A DNA stretch of 14,512 bases from an uncultured Ruminococcus sp. GTDB lineage: Bacteria > Bacillota_A > Clostridia > Oscillospirales > Ruminococcaceae. Shown here one piece after another: positions 1 through 7,826 of the stretch (positions are counted from its first letter, which is position 1; every line of letters starts with the position of its first letter). Both the position numbers and the translations under genes were made by a program. The notes under the pieces are model-generated. The model saw only the letters and a program-made list of their open reading frames with translations. It made no database searches and was not told the origin of the DNA. The stretch spans positions 1 through 14,512 of the forward strand of contig CALFMA010000234.1 of assembly GCA_937880065.1 (NCBI GenBank), read 5' to 3'.

Positions 1-1205
1 ATACTGATATCGGCTGTTTCCGTATCACGCATCTCACCGATCATAACGATATCAGGGTCCTGACGGAGGATTGAACGAAGGGCAGCTGCGAATGTCATGC
101 CTGCCTTTACGTTAACCTGACACTGGTTAATGCCGTCGATAGCTTTTTCGACAGGGTCCTCAACTGTAACTACGTTTACGTTAGGACGAGCGATTTCACC
201 GAGAGCAGCATAAAGAGTTGTTGTTTTACCGGAACCGGTAGGTCCTGTTACGAGGATAACGCCGTGAGGTACACGAAGCATTGACTCGAACAGCTGATAG
301 TTATAGTCTGACATACCGAGGTCAGTAATCTTACGAAGTGCAATCTGACCTGTGGAAAGAATTCGGATAACGATTTTTTCACCGTGAACCATAGGAAGTG
401 AGGATACACGGACATCAAGTGTACAGCCGTCAACAACCTGTGTAAAACGACCGTCCTGTGGGATTCTCTTTTCAGCGATGTTCATTCCGCTGATGAGCTT
501 GAAACGTGTTGTAAGTGCGCTGTGTACAGCAGATGAAATGTTCATAAGCTCAACAAGGTCACCATTTACACGGATACGAATTCTTGTATACTTATCAAAA
601 GGTTCAATATGAATATCGGTAGCGTCTGCTCTGAATGAGTTTTCTACGATTGTTGTAGCAAGCTTAACGATAGGAGCTGATTCAACTCTGTCCTGTGACT
701 CCTGATCCTCAAGGTTTCCGCCGAGGTCATTTGCCATAGCGTTAACACCTTCGAGAACGTTATCTACGTTCTGCATTGAATAGCACTTACCGATAGCCTT
801 ATTAATAGCTGATGTAGTTGCAAGTACAGGAACTGTATCCATACCTGTAGATACCTTAATATCTTCAAGTACGATAAAGTTTACAGGGTCATTTGTTGCA
901 ACAGTAAGACGCTTACCCTGAATGTTGATAGCGATTACCGTATGTTTTCTTGCCAGCTGCTCAGGCACCTTCTGCACAGCGTCTGTGTTGATGTCGATGT
1001 TATCAAGATCAACATACTGTACTCTCAGCTTTCCTGCAAGAGCTTTTGTGAAGTTGACTTCTGTCATAAATCCAAGCTCTACAACAACATCACCGAATTT
1101 TTTGGCACCATTTGACTCCTTCTGAGCCTGAAGAACCTTGGTAAGCTGTTCTTCATTAAGCAAGCCCTGACTAACAAGGTAGTCGCCGATTCTCTCGTTT
1201 CTCAT
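1..1205 (-). CDS. pilB: Type IV pilus extension ATPase PilB/GspE (3' end outside window)
   Basis: This is a secretion-superfamily hexameric ATPase that powers pilin polymerisation at the cytoplasmic face of the membrane. About 401 N-terminal residues are present; the C-terminal part, probably some 150 residues, lies beyond the left edge. Residues 1-150 resemble the MshEN/T2SSE N-terminal domain. The core shows DIHIEP (197-202), a Walker A GPTGSGKTTT (321-330), an Asp-box VTVEDPVE (346-353) and a Walker B region DPDIVMIGEMRD (383-394). All catalytic motifs in view are intact. The start at 1205 has a GGAGG at 1213-1217, 7 nt upstream. The gene diverges from pilD, and the rest of the pilus operon lies beyond pilD on the same strand. 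Extension (PilB) is preferred over retraction (PilT) because of the long N-terminal domain. A type II secretion GspE cannot be excluded from this gene alone, but the pilM-N-O neighbours favour T4P. Confidence 0.93.
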   Translation of the reverse strand, partial: MRNERIGDYLVSQGLLNEEQLTKVLQAQKESNGAKKFGDVVVELGFMTEVNFTKALAGKLRVQYVDLDNIDINTDAVQKVPEQLARKHTVIAINIQGKRLTVATNDPVNFIVLEDIKVSTGMDTVPVLATTSAINKAIGKCYSMQNVDNVLEGVNAMANDLGGNLEDQESQDRVESAPIVKLATTIVENSFRADATDIHIEPFDKYTRIRIRVNGDLVELMNISSAVHSALTTRFKLISGMNIAEKRIPQDGRFTQVVDGCTLDVRVSSLPMVHGEKIVIRILSTGQIALRKITDLGMSDYNYQLFESMLRVPHGVILVTGPTGSGKTTTLYAALGEIARPNVNVVTVEDPVEKAIDGINQCQVNVKAGMTFAAALRSILRQDPDIVMIGEMRDTETADIS

Positions 1206-1260
1206 ATTCAAACCTCCGCTAATTTTTTAAAGCTGCCCCATTTTTTTGGAACAATCTTAA

Positions 1261-1266
1261 ATTATA
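1261..1266 (-). promoter_or_regulatory. Candidate -10 box for pilB
   Basis: On the minus strand 1266-1261 reads TATAAT, 55 nt upstream of the pilB start codon. No good -35 hexamer lies 16-18 nt further upstream (CACATT at the 17-nt spacing), so the promoter may need an activator or be weak. The box ends one base from the -35 hexamer of the divergent pilD promoter, so RNA polymerase could not occupy both promoters at once. Confidence 0.45.
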
Positions 1267-1267
1267 C

Positions 1268-1296
1268 TTGAAAAATAAAAATAAATGTGATATAAT
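1268..1296 (+). promoter_or_regulatory. pilD promoter (sigma-A type, extended -10)
   Basis: TTGAAA at 1268-1273 and TATAAT at 1291-1296 are separated by exactly 17 nt. A TG at 1288-1289 makes an extended -10. Transcription should begin near 1303, about 30 nt before the pilD ATG. The promoter also rules out a longer pilD reading that begins with TTG at 1268. Confidence 0.82.
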
Positions 1297-1333
1297 TATT
1301 GTGTTAAATAATTATGTAAGGAGGTCAAAAACA

Positions 1334-2185
1334 ATGTCTGATTTTTTGAACATGCTCCATGATCCATACACGGAGTTGTCATTCATACTTGTGTTTTTAA
1401 CCATTATCTTTCTCTTTGGCATCTGTATCGGAAGCTTCCTGAATGTCGTTATCATCAGGCTTCCAATGGAAAAACCCGAGGACCGTTCCTTAACAAAACG
1501 TGCCTCCCACTGTATGTCCTGCGGAACAAAGATAAGACCAATTGATCTTATTCCTGTTTTCAGCTGGATTTTCCTCAGAGGAAAATGCCATAGCTGCGGC
1601 GAAAAAATATCCGCACGGTATCCTGTGGTTGAGTCCCTCAATGGTCTGCTTTACGTTCTGACATTCTGGGTGCTCGATATTAATGCTAAAGCCATAATAA
1701 CCTGCGTTCTGATGTCCCTTCTTATTGTAATAGCATTTATGGATTGGGACACTCAGGAAATCGACCTTGTTATTGTCGGTCTTATTCTGCTTCTTGCTGT
1801 TCCTGCCGCAATCTTTACAGATGATGTAACTCTCAAACACAGAATTATCGGTGCTCTGATTATAAGCGTTCCCTTCTTTATTATCGGGGAAGTAAGCAGA
1901 CCGATTATCCGTAAAAGATGTGGCGAAGATTTCCGAGCTATTGAACAGGGCGACACGGCTTTGATGTTTGCCGCCGGCGCACTCCTCGGAACACAGGCTG
2001 TTATCGTTTCAGCATTTATTGGTGTTATTGCCGCTGCCATTGGCGGAATCATTATCAAGGTTATCACAAAGGATTCAAAATTTGCCTTTGGTCCATACCT
2101 TTCAATGGGAATAGCCGTCGCAATGCTTTGGGGCAATGAAATTGCAAACTGGTACATATCACTCCTTACCGCCCAGCCACAGTAA
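1334..2185 (+). CDS. pilD: Prepilin peptidase / N-methyltransferase PilD (A24 family)
   Basis: This is a polytopic membrane aspartyl protease that cleaves class III prepilin signal peptides and usually N-methylates the new N-terminus. The 283-residue product has the N-terminal motif GSFLNVVIIRLP (33-44), then a cytoplasmic loop with two CxxC pairs (C60/C63 and C85/C88, zinc-binding type) that marks the bifunctional methyltransferase form. The peptidase part has the catalytic aspartates at D137 (in MDWD) and D207 (in EQGD). The second motif is usually GxGD; here the first Gly is replaced, but GD is kept. About seven or eight hydrophobic segments follow the family plan. The ATG at 1334 has AAGGAGG at 1318-1324, 9 nt upstream, and sits downstream of a good promoter. 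It is the only plus-strand gene in the locus. Its expected substrates are the prepilins at 2250-3458 and 3473-3922 and possibly the PilX-like protein. Confidence 0.95.
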   Translation: MSDFLNMLHDPYTELSFILVFLTIIFLFGICIGSFLNVVIIRLPMEKPEDRSLTKRASHCMSCGTKIRPIDLIPVFSWIFLRGKCHSCGEKISARYPVVESLNGLLYVLTFWVLDINAKAIITCVLMSLLIVIAFMDWDTQEIDLVIVGLILLLAVPAAIFTDDVTLKHRIIGALIISVPFFIIGEVSRPIIRKRCGEDFRAIEQGDTALMFAAGALLGTQAVIVSAFIGVIAAAIGGIIIKVITKDSKFAFGPYLSMGIAVAMLWGNEIANWYISLLTAQPQ

Positions 2186-2198
2186 GGCTAAAATAATT

Positions 2199-2235
2199 AC
2201 AGGCAGCAGCATTAGACTGCTGCCTGTTTTTATTT
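2199..2235 (+). terminator. Rho-independent terminator between pilD and the convergent prepilin gene
   Basis: A perfect 11-bp stem (ACAGGCAGCAG at 2199-2209 with CTGCTGCCTGT at 2217-2227) encloses a 7-nt loop and is followed by TTTTTATTT on the plus strand. On the minus strand it is followed by AATTATTTTAG, a weaker U-rich tail. It may therefore also stop the pilus operon that ends at 2250. Confidence 0.9.
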
Positions 2236-2249
2236 CATTTAGTTTCGTT

Positions 2250-3458
2250 TTAAACTATGGTTGTAGGCTCTGTTGCAGGGGTTGAAGCACCTGGTGTTGA
2301 AACTCCCGGTGCACTACTATTGCCGCCATAATTGATATTTACATCTGACATTTCGTTAGGCATAATGTAAACAACATAGAGGTTGTCAGCTACGCCTATG
2401 AATGTGGGTTTATATTCCCAAAATGCATATCCATAATCTGTATCTTTAGCGTGCTCAAATGGTAAAGAAGTATCTACTTTATATCCTTCATCTGCTTTCC
2501 TACCAGGCTTTATATACATAACAGCCTGATTATCATCAACCTTCTTAGCATTTACAAGTGCCATACTTGCAGAATTCAAATGCGCAGGTGCTCTGAAAAG
2601 AGTAACTTTTTCTGAAGTAGTCTTGTCTTCAACACCCTCAATTTTTCCACCCTTATCCTTTGCGTATGAAATTACGCTGATATTAAGAGTGTGATCCATT
2701 TTTGAAATGTTACGGATTTCGTTAAGAGCGTTGTAGTACACAACTGGAACCGGTGCAAAACTTGTAATACCTTCCTTGGAATAGTTATCAGGATCTTCGA
2801 TAGGATCGAGTGTATAATAACCATTCTTATAGTAGTAACAGTAATCCTCGAAATGCTCGGGATTGATTACATCACGGTTAATTACAGGAACATAAGTAGC
2901 ATTATTTAGTATTTCGGGAGAAATATTTAATAAATCGACCTCAATCTTAGATCCTGGATTTAATGGATCTTCTTTAAGTTCAGTAATCCTTGCTCCTACT
3001 TTAAAATCATAAACAGATTCATAAATTTTACCTTCTTCAAGGTTAACGTCAGCATCGGAAACAGGTGTATTGATAAACTTCAGTATGTGTACTTTACCTG
3101 TAACAGGCTGTCCGTTTCTGTCACAAGCATCATTAAGCATTTCGCTAACCAGATCAAGTGCAGCCTCCTGTTCCTGTTCAACAAGTGTACCGGAAAGAGG
3201 TGTTTCAAAACCGTCATTCGAGCAGAAACCGCCATCATAGACACGAATAAACTTTGCATAAGTAATTGAATTTGTTATGTATTCTGAAATATTATCAGCA
3301 TACGCAGCAGTTCGCTCTCGTGTAGAAGCTTTTTTCATAATCTTTGATGCTGGATCAAGAAGTGACATTACAACAGAAAGAATTACGCCGAAAATCGCAA
3401 GAACGATAATTAATTCAATTAAGGTGAAGCCTTTAAGCTTCTTTTGTTTTTTCATCAT
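2250..3458 (-). CDS. Type IV prepilin, PilW/GspJ-like minor pilin candidate
   Basis: This is a pilin-like subunit of about 402 residues. The basic leader (MMKKQKKLKG) ends in Gly10, followed by FTLIELIIVLAIFGVILSVV. This is a class III signal peptide with PilD cleavage after Gly10 and the conserved mature Glu5 at residue 15. The helix continues into a segment (RTAAYADNISEYITNSITYAKF) resembling PilW/PulJ proteins. The remaining roughly 330 residues are a globular domain I do not recognise, ending in a Ser/Thr/Pro-rich tail. The length exceeds most minor pilins (about 200-350 aa). AGGAGG at 3463-3468 lies 4 nt from this ATG and 7 nt from a second ATG at 3455, so the true start may be 3455. It is the last gene of the operon, 14 bp after the preceding prepilin gene. 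The PilW/GspJ assignment rests on position and N-terminal similarity; the class as a T4P/T2S prepilin is certain. Confidence 0.88.
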   Translation of the reverse strand: MMKKQKKLKGFTLIELIIVLAIFGVILSVVMSLLDPASKIMKKASTRERTAAYADNISEYITNSITYAKFIRVYDGGFCSNDGFETPLSGTLVEQEQEAALDLVSEMLNDACDRNGQPVTGKVHILKFINTPVSDADVNLEEGKIYESVYDFKVGARITELKEDPLNPGSKIEVDLLNISPEILNNATYVPVINRDVINPEHFEDYCYYYKNGYYTLDPIEDPDNYSKEGITSFAPVPVVYYNALNEIRNISKMDHTLNISVISYAKDKGGKIEGVEDKTTSEKVTLFRAPAHLNSASMALVNAKKVDDNQAVMYIKPGRKADEGYKVDTSLPFEHAKDTDYGYAFWEYKPTFIGVADNLYVVYIMPNEMSDVNINYGGNSSAPGVSTPGASTPATEPTTIV

Positions 3459-3472
3459 TATCCCTCCTGTAC

Positions 3473-3922
3473 TTATGAAGTAGCCTCAACAGTAGGCATT
3501 GCCGCTGTTGTTGCCGGTGTGCTGCCCTTAGGAGCATCTGTTGTAGTCTGAATATTGTTAATAAACTTCATATTCAGATTACGACCGACTTCATCTGCGT
3601 GATCTGACATTTCATTATCTTTGTAAACCTGATATAAATCTCCTTCAAGAGGAATTGTCACAGAAGGATTATTTGTTGAAGGTATGATATCGATACGAAT
3701 CTTATCCAGATATGTTCCTGCAACATTATCTCCTGCTTGAGCGACAGGTGCCTGTACGGCAACTCTGTCGTTCATATCGCCTGCTGCTCGCAGATAGTTT
3801 TGAATTGAAGTTGAAACGGCAACAAGCACAGTAGTCATAACAGCAAGCACAGCTATGGAAATGATGATTTCCACCAGCGTCATACCCTTGAAGATTTTCT
3901 TCTTGAACACTTTTTTCTTCAT
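3473..3922 (-). CDS. Type IV prepilin, PilV/GspI-like or small pilin
   Basis: This is a small prepilin of 149 residues. A very basic leader (MKKKVFKKKIFKG) is followed by MTLVEIIISIAVLAVMTTVLVAV. Cleavage should follow Gly13, giving a mature N-terminal Met and Glu5 at residue 18. The mature protein is about 136 aa: the alpha1 helix, a short soluble domain (about residues 65-118) and a Thr/Ala/Pro-rich C-terminus (from about 126). GGGAGG lies 6 nt before the ATG and abuts the stop codon of the upstream gene, 12 bp away, so the two are probably translationally coupled. The TLVE motif and its place between a PilX-like and a PilW-like gene suggest a PilV/GspI-type minor pilin. It is also the only prepilin here small enough to be a major subunit, and the sequence cannot decide between the two. 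Confidence 0.88.
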   Translation of the reverse strand: MKKKVFKKKIFKGMTLVEIIISIAVLAVMTTVLVAVSTSIQNYLRAAGDMNDRVAVQAPVAQAGDNVAGTYLDKIRIDIIPSTNNPSVTIPLEGDLYQVYKDNEMSDHADEVGRNLNMKFINNIQTTTDAPKGSTPATTAAMPTVEATS

Positions 3923-3934
3923 AGCTGTCCTCCC

Positions 3935-6928
3935 TTAGAATTCACTATAGTAGTATGGTCTGTACCAGAAGTTGTTCAACTGGTCAATAACGACTTTCTT
4001 TTTGCCATCATCCTCCGGAATAAATACAACACGGAGCTGGTTTTCTGCGGGCTCAGCTTCCTTAACATTGAAGCAGCCAATAAGCAGCTGTTTTACATTA
4101 GCACCATCAGCACCAACGATTACATCATATCCGTTATAAAGGAAACTGTCAGCCATAGCTCCTGTACCACCACCGATGCTCGTAGAAATTTCAGGCGATT
4201 TTACATACATGGACATCGTATCACAGTTTGAGATATTAAGCTTGGATTTTTCAGTTCCGAATACCTGAACATTGGGCTTCATTCTATCATCAAGAGCTTT
4301 TTCGATACTTGTATAGCCGTCCTTTTCAGGTGTGTTATAGCTGATTTTCTTTGTTGTTTTAAAAAGATCCCAATAACCACGTGTAAGAAGAATATTACCC
4401 TTAAAATCCAATGTTGCATTATTGTCAATATAAAAGTAAACATCTCCGCCTTCAGCATCGTCTACAAAAATATTGCCCTTGCCTTTTTCAGCATTGCCAT
4501 CGCTTTTGGCGAATGTCAATGTTTTCCCACTGTCAACACCAATTACAATGCTGCTTGAGCCGGGATCAACGATTACACCCTTGGGGATTTCAAAACCACC
4601 CAATTTACAGCTTTCGCTGATAAACATTGAAGCATTTTTTACAACATCTGCCCACTGACCGTTACACTCTTCTTTTTTGACATGATAATATGTTTCACCA
4701 TTAAATTCATACTTTTGCCTGCCGGCAGCTGTAGTACCAAGAGTTGTCAGATCGCCTGCTGTAGCAGCAATACCTTGCTCATCAGCAAGTTGCAGTAACG
4801 ACTCGATACAAGTTTCTTTGTCATATTCACTCTTCATACCATCAGGAAGTACTTGTTTATAAGGGTTTGCAACATCTGTAAGAACTTCTTCAATAGTTTT
4901 TACAATCTTTGTATCCTCGTTGTATCCCGAACCTGGATATGCCAAAACTGCTTCTCTTGTTGCATATTCAGGATAAACTTCATCTTCGCCAATTTTGTCA
5001 AGATACTTCTGGAGAGAACCTCCGATTGATACCATATGCTTTGAAGTTGGTGTTTCAACCTTTGTGTAATAGTTTGTCTTTAATCTGTACTTGTACTCAG
5101 TATCACCAATTTTTATTACTTCGTAACCCTCAGTATTGCCGTCGGACGGCTGGAATCCTACGATTTTTGTCTCGCAATAGAAACAAGGATTTCCCTCTTC
5201 GTCAGTAAATTTATATTTATCAAGTTCATGGGAAACGCCATCGTAGAAGTAATCAGTACCAATTAAGTAACCTGTTACATCTGTTTCAATTCCATTAGCG
5301 TCAGGATTAGGAAATTCATTCTCATTCATTGTATGATAAATTTTTGGTATACTTTCGGGTAATGTTCCGTTAGGCACACCATTCTCCATATGATTGTCCT
5401 GAATAATTTTACCATTACAGAAGGTGTATCCAGTAACACCGTCAACTGTTCTTATGGTTGGATCATAAACATAGTAATATCCTTTCTTATTAGGAATTTC
5501 CAACTCTGTCTTTACTGTGTTTGAATCAAGACTATCACAGTAAATGTTGCCGCTAACGTATAATCCATTTGCATTCTCAGCACCGGGATTCTCTGTAAGA
5601 ATTGTTCCGGTAATATTGCCTTCAACAGCAACATCACCATTTACAATTACTTTACCTGTAACTGTGAGATTGCCCTTAACACGAACATCACCGTCAATAA
5701 CTATGTTTTCAAGTGTAAGATTACCCATTGTGCAGATTTCTCCGCCAACTGAAGTAGTTCTCTTTTTACTTTCGATCTTATTGATTGTATCGCCAGCCCA
5801 TGTATATAATAAAGTATGCTTAGAACCCTTGATAATACTGTCAAGTCCTTCATCCATACAATATATATTTGAGTTGATTATGCTGTCGGGATGTGTAGCT
5901 TCAATAGAAGCACAGAATGTGTTAAAGGGGAATGTTTCTTCGATGGTTGATACATTATCTTTGGTTTCTCTTGGACCAAGAACTACTACACCGTCTTTAC
6001 CGGTAATCTTACCGTCTACATAAAGATAAGGTACTTCCTGGAAGCTGATATCACCGCTTGGCTTGTTTACCATTATATAGTTCAAGTGACTCTTTGCATT
6101 TGTATCAAATCCAAGGTCACCTAAAACAGTAATTCCTGTACCTGTATAAGGGAATACAAATCCGGACCAGTTTTGAATGTACATATCACTATTGACATAT
6201 ACATCAGCTTCTAAAACAGAACCAGAGTTATTCATCTCGAATTTCTCTACATCTTTACCTGGTTCTACATTACGGAATGTTCTTGATGCCATTCTTGTAG
6301 CGTAATCGCCGGCATAGTTATATTTTTTTGCTTCAGACAGTTCCGGAAGTGAGATATAAGCACCGCCGAAAACACTTGTCTGTGTTTTGAGATTAGCACC
6401 TGCTGTTGTAACGAATCCTGCACCGCCGCCGGTACCGCCTGCGGTGTCTTTGTCATAATGCTTTACAACATATACAGAAGATGTGCTGACAACACCAGCC
6501 ATTTCAACATTTGCTGTAAATTTCAGAACATCTCTTGTTTCCCATCTATTTGTCACGGGATCATAGAAGTCTGTTGTACCAATGTGTGAAATTACAACAT
6601 TGCTGACATCACCCATTGCGAGAGGTCCATCAGCATCACTTGAAAGCTGTACACCAACTTCTATAGAATTTCTATCTTTAAGATTTGCAATTGCCGTAGC
6701 GTAAGCTTTACCATTTTCGCTGTTATTAGCAATAGCACTGATAGCACTCTCTGCAACAGCACGGGCAGTTACGCTTGTTTGTGCGCTTGAATAGTTAACG
6801 TGAGATCTGTTGCTTGCCGAAAGAGCAAGTGACAATGTTCCGAACATGAAAACAATGAGAATTGCCATTACGAAAACAACTGTTAAAAGAACTGAACCTT
6901 TTAGTTTTCTATTCTTTTCATTTTTCAT
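3935..6928 (-). CDS. Giant PilX/GspK-like pilus protein, possible tip subunit
   Basis: This is an exported pilin-like protein of about 997 residues. The N-terminus (MKNEKNRKLKG, then SVLLTVVFVMAILIVFM) matches the PilX/GspK plan: a basic leader ending in Gly11, one hydrophobic helix (13-34), then a long helix with AVAESAISAI. Mature position 5 is Thr16 rather than Glu, as in GspK/PilX-type proteins that cap the fibre. Around residues 390-450 short strands rich in I, V, G, N and D (GNLTLENIVIDGDVRVKGN) suggest a beta-helix. A similar stretch recurs near 800-860. The protein has about a dozen Cys and ends in an aromatic tail (RPYYYSEF). Ordinary PilX and GspK are about 180-350 aa, so most of this protein is an added ectodomain. 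ATG 6928 has AAAGGCGG 8 nt upstream; an in-frame extension to 7012 lacks a ribosome site and lies inside a possible RNA structure. A role as tip adhesin is inference. Confidence 0.85.
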   Translation of the reverse strand: MKNEKNRKLKGSVLLTVVFVMAILIVFMFGTLSLALSASNRSHVNYSSAQTSVTARAVAESAISAIANNSENGKAYATAIANLKDRNSIEVGVQLSSDADGPLAMGDVSNVVISHIGTTDFYDPVTNRWETRDVLKFTANVEMAGVVSTSSVYVVKHYDKDTAGGTGGGAGFVTTAGANLKTQTSVFGGAYISLPELSEAKKYNYAGDYATRMASRTFRNVEPGKDVEKFEMNNSGSVLEADVYVNSDMYIQNWSGFVFPYTGTGITVLGDLGFDTNAKSHLNYIMVNKPSGDISFQEVPYLYVDGKITGKDGVVVLGPRETKDNVSTIEETFPFNTFCASIEATHPDSIINSNIYCMDEGLDSIIKGSKHTLLYTWAGDTINKIESKKRTTSVGGEICTMGNLTLENIVIDGDVRVKGNLTVTGKVIVNGDVAVEGNITGTILTENPGAENANGLYVSGNIYCDSLDSNTVKTELEIPNKKGYYYVYDPTIRTVDGVTGYTFCNGKIIQDNHMENGVPNGTLPESIPKIYHTMNENEFPNPDANGIETDVTGYLIGTDYFYDGVSHELDKYKFTDEEGNPCFYCETKIVGFQPSDGNTEGYEVIKIGDTEYKYRLKTNYYTKVETPTSKHMVSIGGSLQKYLDKIGEDEVYPEYATREAVLAYPGSGYNEDTKIVKTIEEVLTDVANPYKQVLPDGMKSEYDKETCIESLLQLADEQGIAATAGDLTTLGTTAAGRQKYEFNGETYYHVKKEECNGQWADVVKNASMFISESCKLGGFEIPKGVIVDPGSSSIVIGVDSGKTLTFAKSDGNAEKGKGNIFVDDAEGGDVYFYIDNNATLDFKGNILLTRGYWDLFKTTKKISYNTPEKDGYTSIEKALDDRMKPNVQVFGTEKSKLNISNCDTMSMYVKSPEISTSIGGGTGAMADSFLYNGYDVIVGADGANVKQLLIGCFNVKEAEPAENQLRVVFIPEDDGKKKVVIDQLNNFWYRPYYYSEF

Positions 6929-7062
6929 TTTACATACCGCCTTTCCAGTTATATTAGACTTGCTTCGATCTCCACACTTACCTATGATTTCTTGTTTCAC
7001 CGCAATAGCCATAGATTTGCGGAATCAAAACAAGTCTTGTATCATAACTTCAGCGTGGAAAA
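6929..7062 (-). promoter_or_regulatory. Possible structured leader between pilO and the PilX-like gene
   Basis: This is the only long gap (134 nt) inside the pilus operon. Read on the minus strand, a 7-bp helix (AGACTTG 7037-7031 with CAAGTCT 6962-6956) closes the structure. Inside are a 6-bp hairpin CCGCAA/TTGCGG (7022-7017 with 7005-7000), a flanking 4-bp GATT/AATC pairing (7026-7023 with 6989-6986), and a possible 5-bp pseudoknot between the hairpin loop and CTATG/CATAG (7014-7010 with 6986-6982; it shares one base with the 4-bp pairing). The ribosome site of the next gene begins just after the closing helix. It does not match any riboswitch consensus I know; I compared c-di-GMP-I and -II in particular. 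No T-run follows, so it is not a terminator. Confidence 0.4.
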
Positions 7063-7809
7063 TTATTTCATCTCCGTATCAGGCTCAGGCATTTCATATA
7101 CTGAGTACAGAGAAACAACAAATGTAGCTTCAGGAAGCATTTCTTCTTCACCTTCCGCAGGCTGTGCATTTTCAACTTCCTTAATTTCTAAGTTTGAAAG
7201 AGTTACAGAATCGATAATCATTGTTTCCTTCTGCTGCTCCATTGCCTCCATATAGCTCCACAAGTTTTCCTTTTCTTCAGCAGTTACATTAATTGTGTAA
7301 GTTGCCTTCATAAGGTTTGCAGCTGATCTTCCTGCAAGAGCGTTGCTTTCTTTTCTTAACTCATCAATTTCTTTTTTGAGTTCGCCGTTGATATCATACT
7401 GTAAACGGAAATTTTCAGCAACTACAGGTGGAACAAAGTAGTAATAACCGAGGTTTGTAACACCTACATCACTTACACTCAAAGAAGTGATTGTTACTTC
7501 GTTTTCCTCTGCAAACTTCTGCATTAACTGGTCGAACTTACGTGTGTTATCGAAAGTTTCAAGTTCTACGAAATCTTCTGTGAACTTGATACCCTCAGCG
7601 TGGATATTCTTAATATCTGTCTTGAGGCCGGGGATCTCATCAATTTGTGACTGCACCTCAGCCTGTGATGCCTGAAGTGTAGCGAGTTGTGCCTTATTAT
7701 CATCAATTTCTTGTTTCTTAGGCTTAATCAGAAGGAAAGCCACTATAAGTATTACTGACAAGGCAAGCAGAACACCTATAATAATACGATCTCTATAATT
7801 TAATTTCAT
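7063..7809 (-). CDS. pilO: Type IV pilus inner-membrane scaffold protein PilO
   Basis: This is a 248-residue bitopic membrane protein of the PilM-N-O alignment complex. It links the cytoplasmic assembly machinery to the extracytoplasmic pilus. A short cytoplasmic N-terminus (MKLNYRDR) is followed by one membrane helix (about 9-29), a coiled coil (about 31-60, KKQEIDDNKAQLATLQ and onward) and an alpha/beta region ending in FVVSLYSVYE, consistent with the PilO ferredoxin-like fold. The acidic tail (EGEEE) is unremarkable. ATG 7809 has AAGGAGG 9 nt upstream, overlapping the end of the preceding gene, which terminates with tandem TAA codons 17 bp away. Assignment rests on topology, length and position after pilM-N, because PilO sequences diverge widely. 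Its partner PilN appears to be fused to PilM here. Confidence 0.85.
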   Translation of the reverse strand: MKLNYRDRIIIGVLLALSVILIVAFLLIKPKKQEIDDNKAQLATLQASQAEVQSQIDEIPGLKTDIKNIHAEGIKFTEDFVELETFDNTRKFDQLMQKFAEENEVTITSLSVSDVGVTNLGYYYFVPPVVAENFRLQYDINGELKKEIDELRKESNALAGRSAANLMKATYTINVTAEEKENLWSYMEAMEQQKETMIIDSVTLSNLEIKEVENAQPAEGEEEMLPEATFVVSLYSVYEMPEPDTEMK

Positions 7810-7826
7810 TTTTCTCTACCTCCTTA

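Noticed and set aside
6929..7012. An N-terminal extension of 28 residues on the PilX-like protein.
   Set aside because: No ribosome site precedes 7012. The extension would place charged and polar residues before a normal pilin leader, and ATG 6928 has an acceptable site.
6929..7062. c-di-GMP riboswitch ahead of the PilX-like gene (GCAAA followed by CTATGG looks faintly like part of c-di-GMP-I).
   Set aside because: The conserved 5' half of the c-di-GMP-I core and its tetraloop receptor are absent, and the c-di-GMP-II core does not match either.
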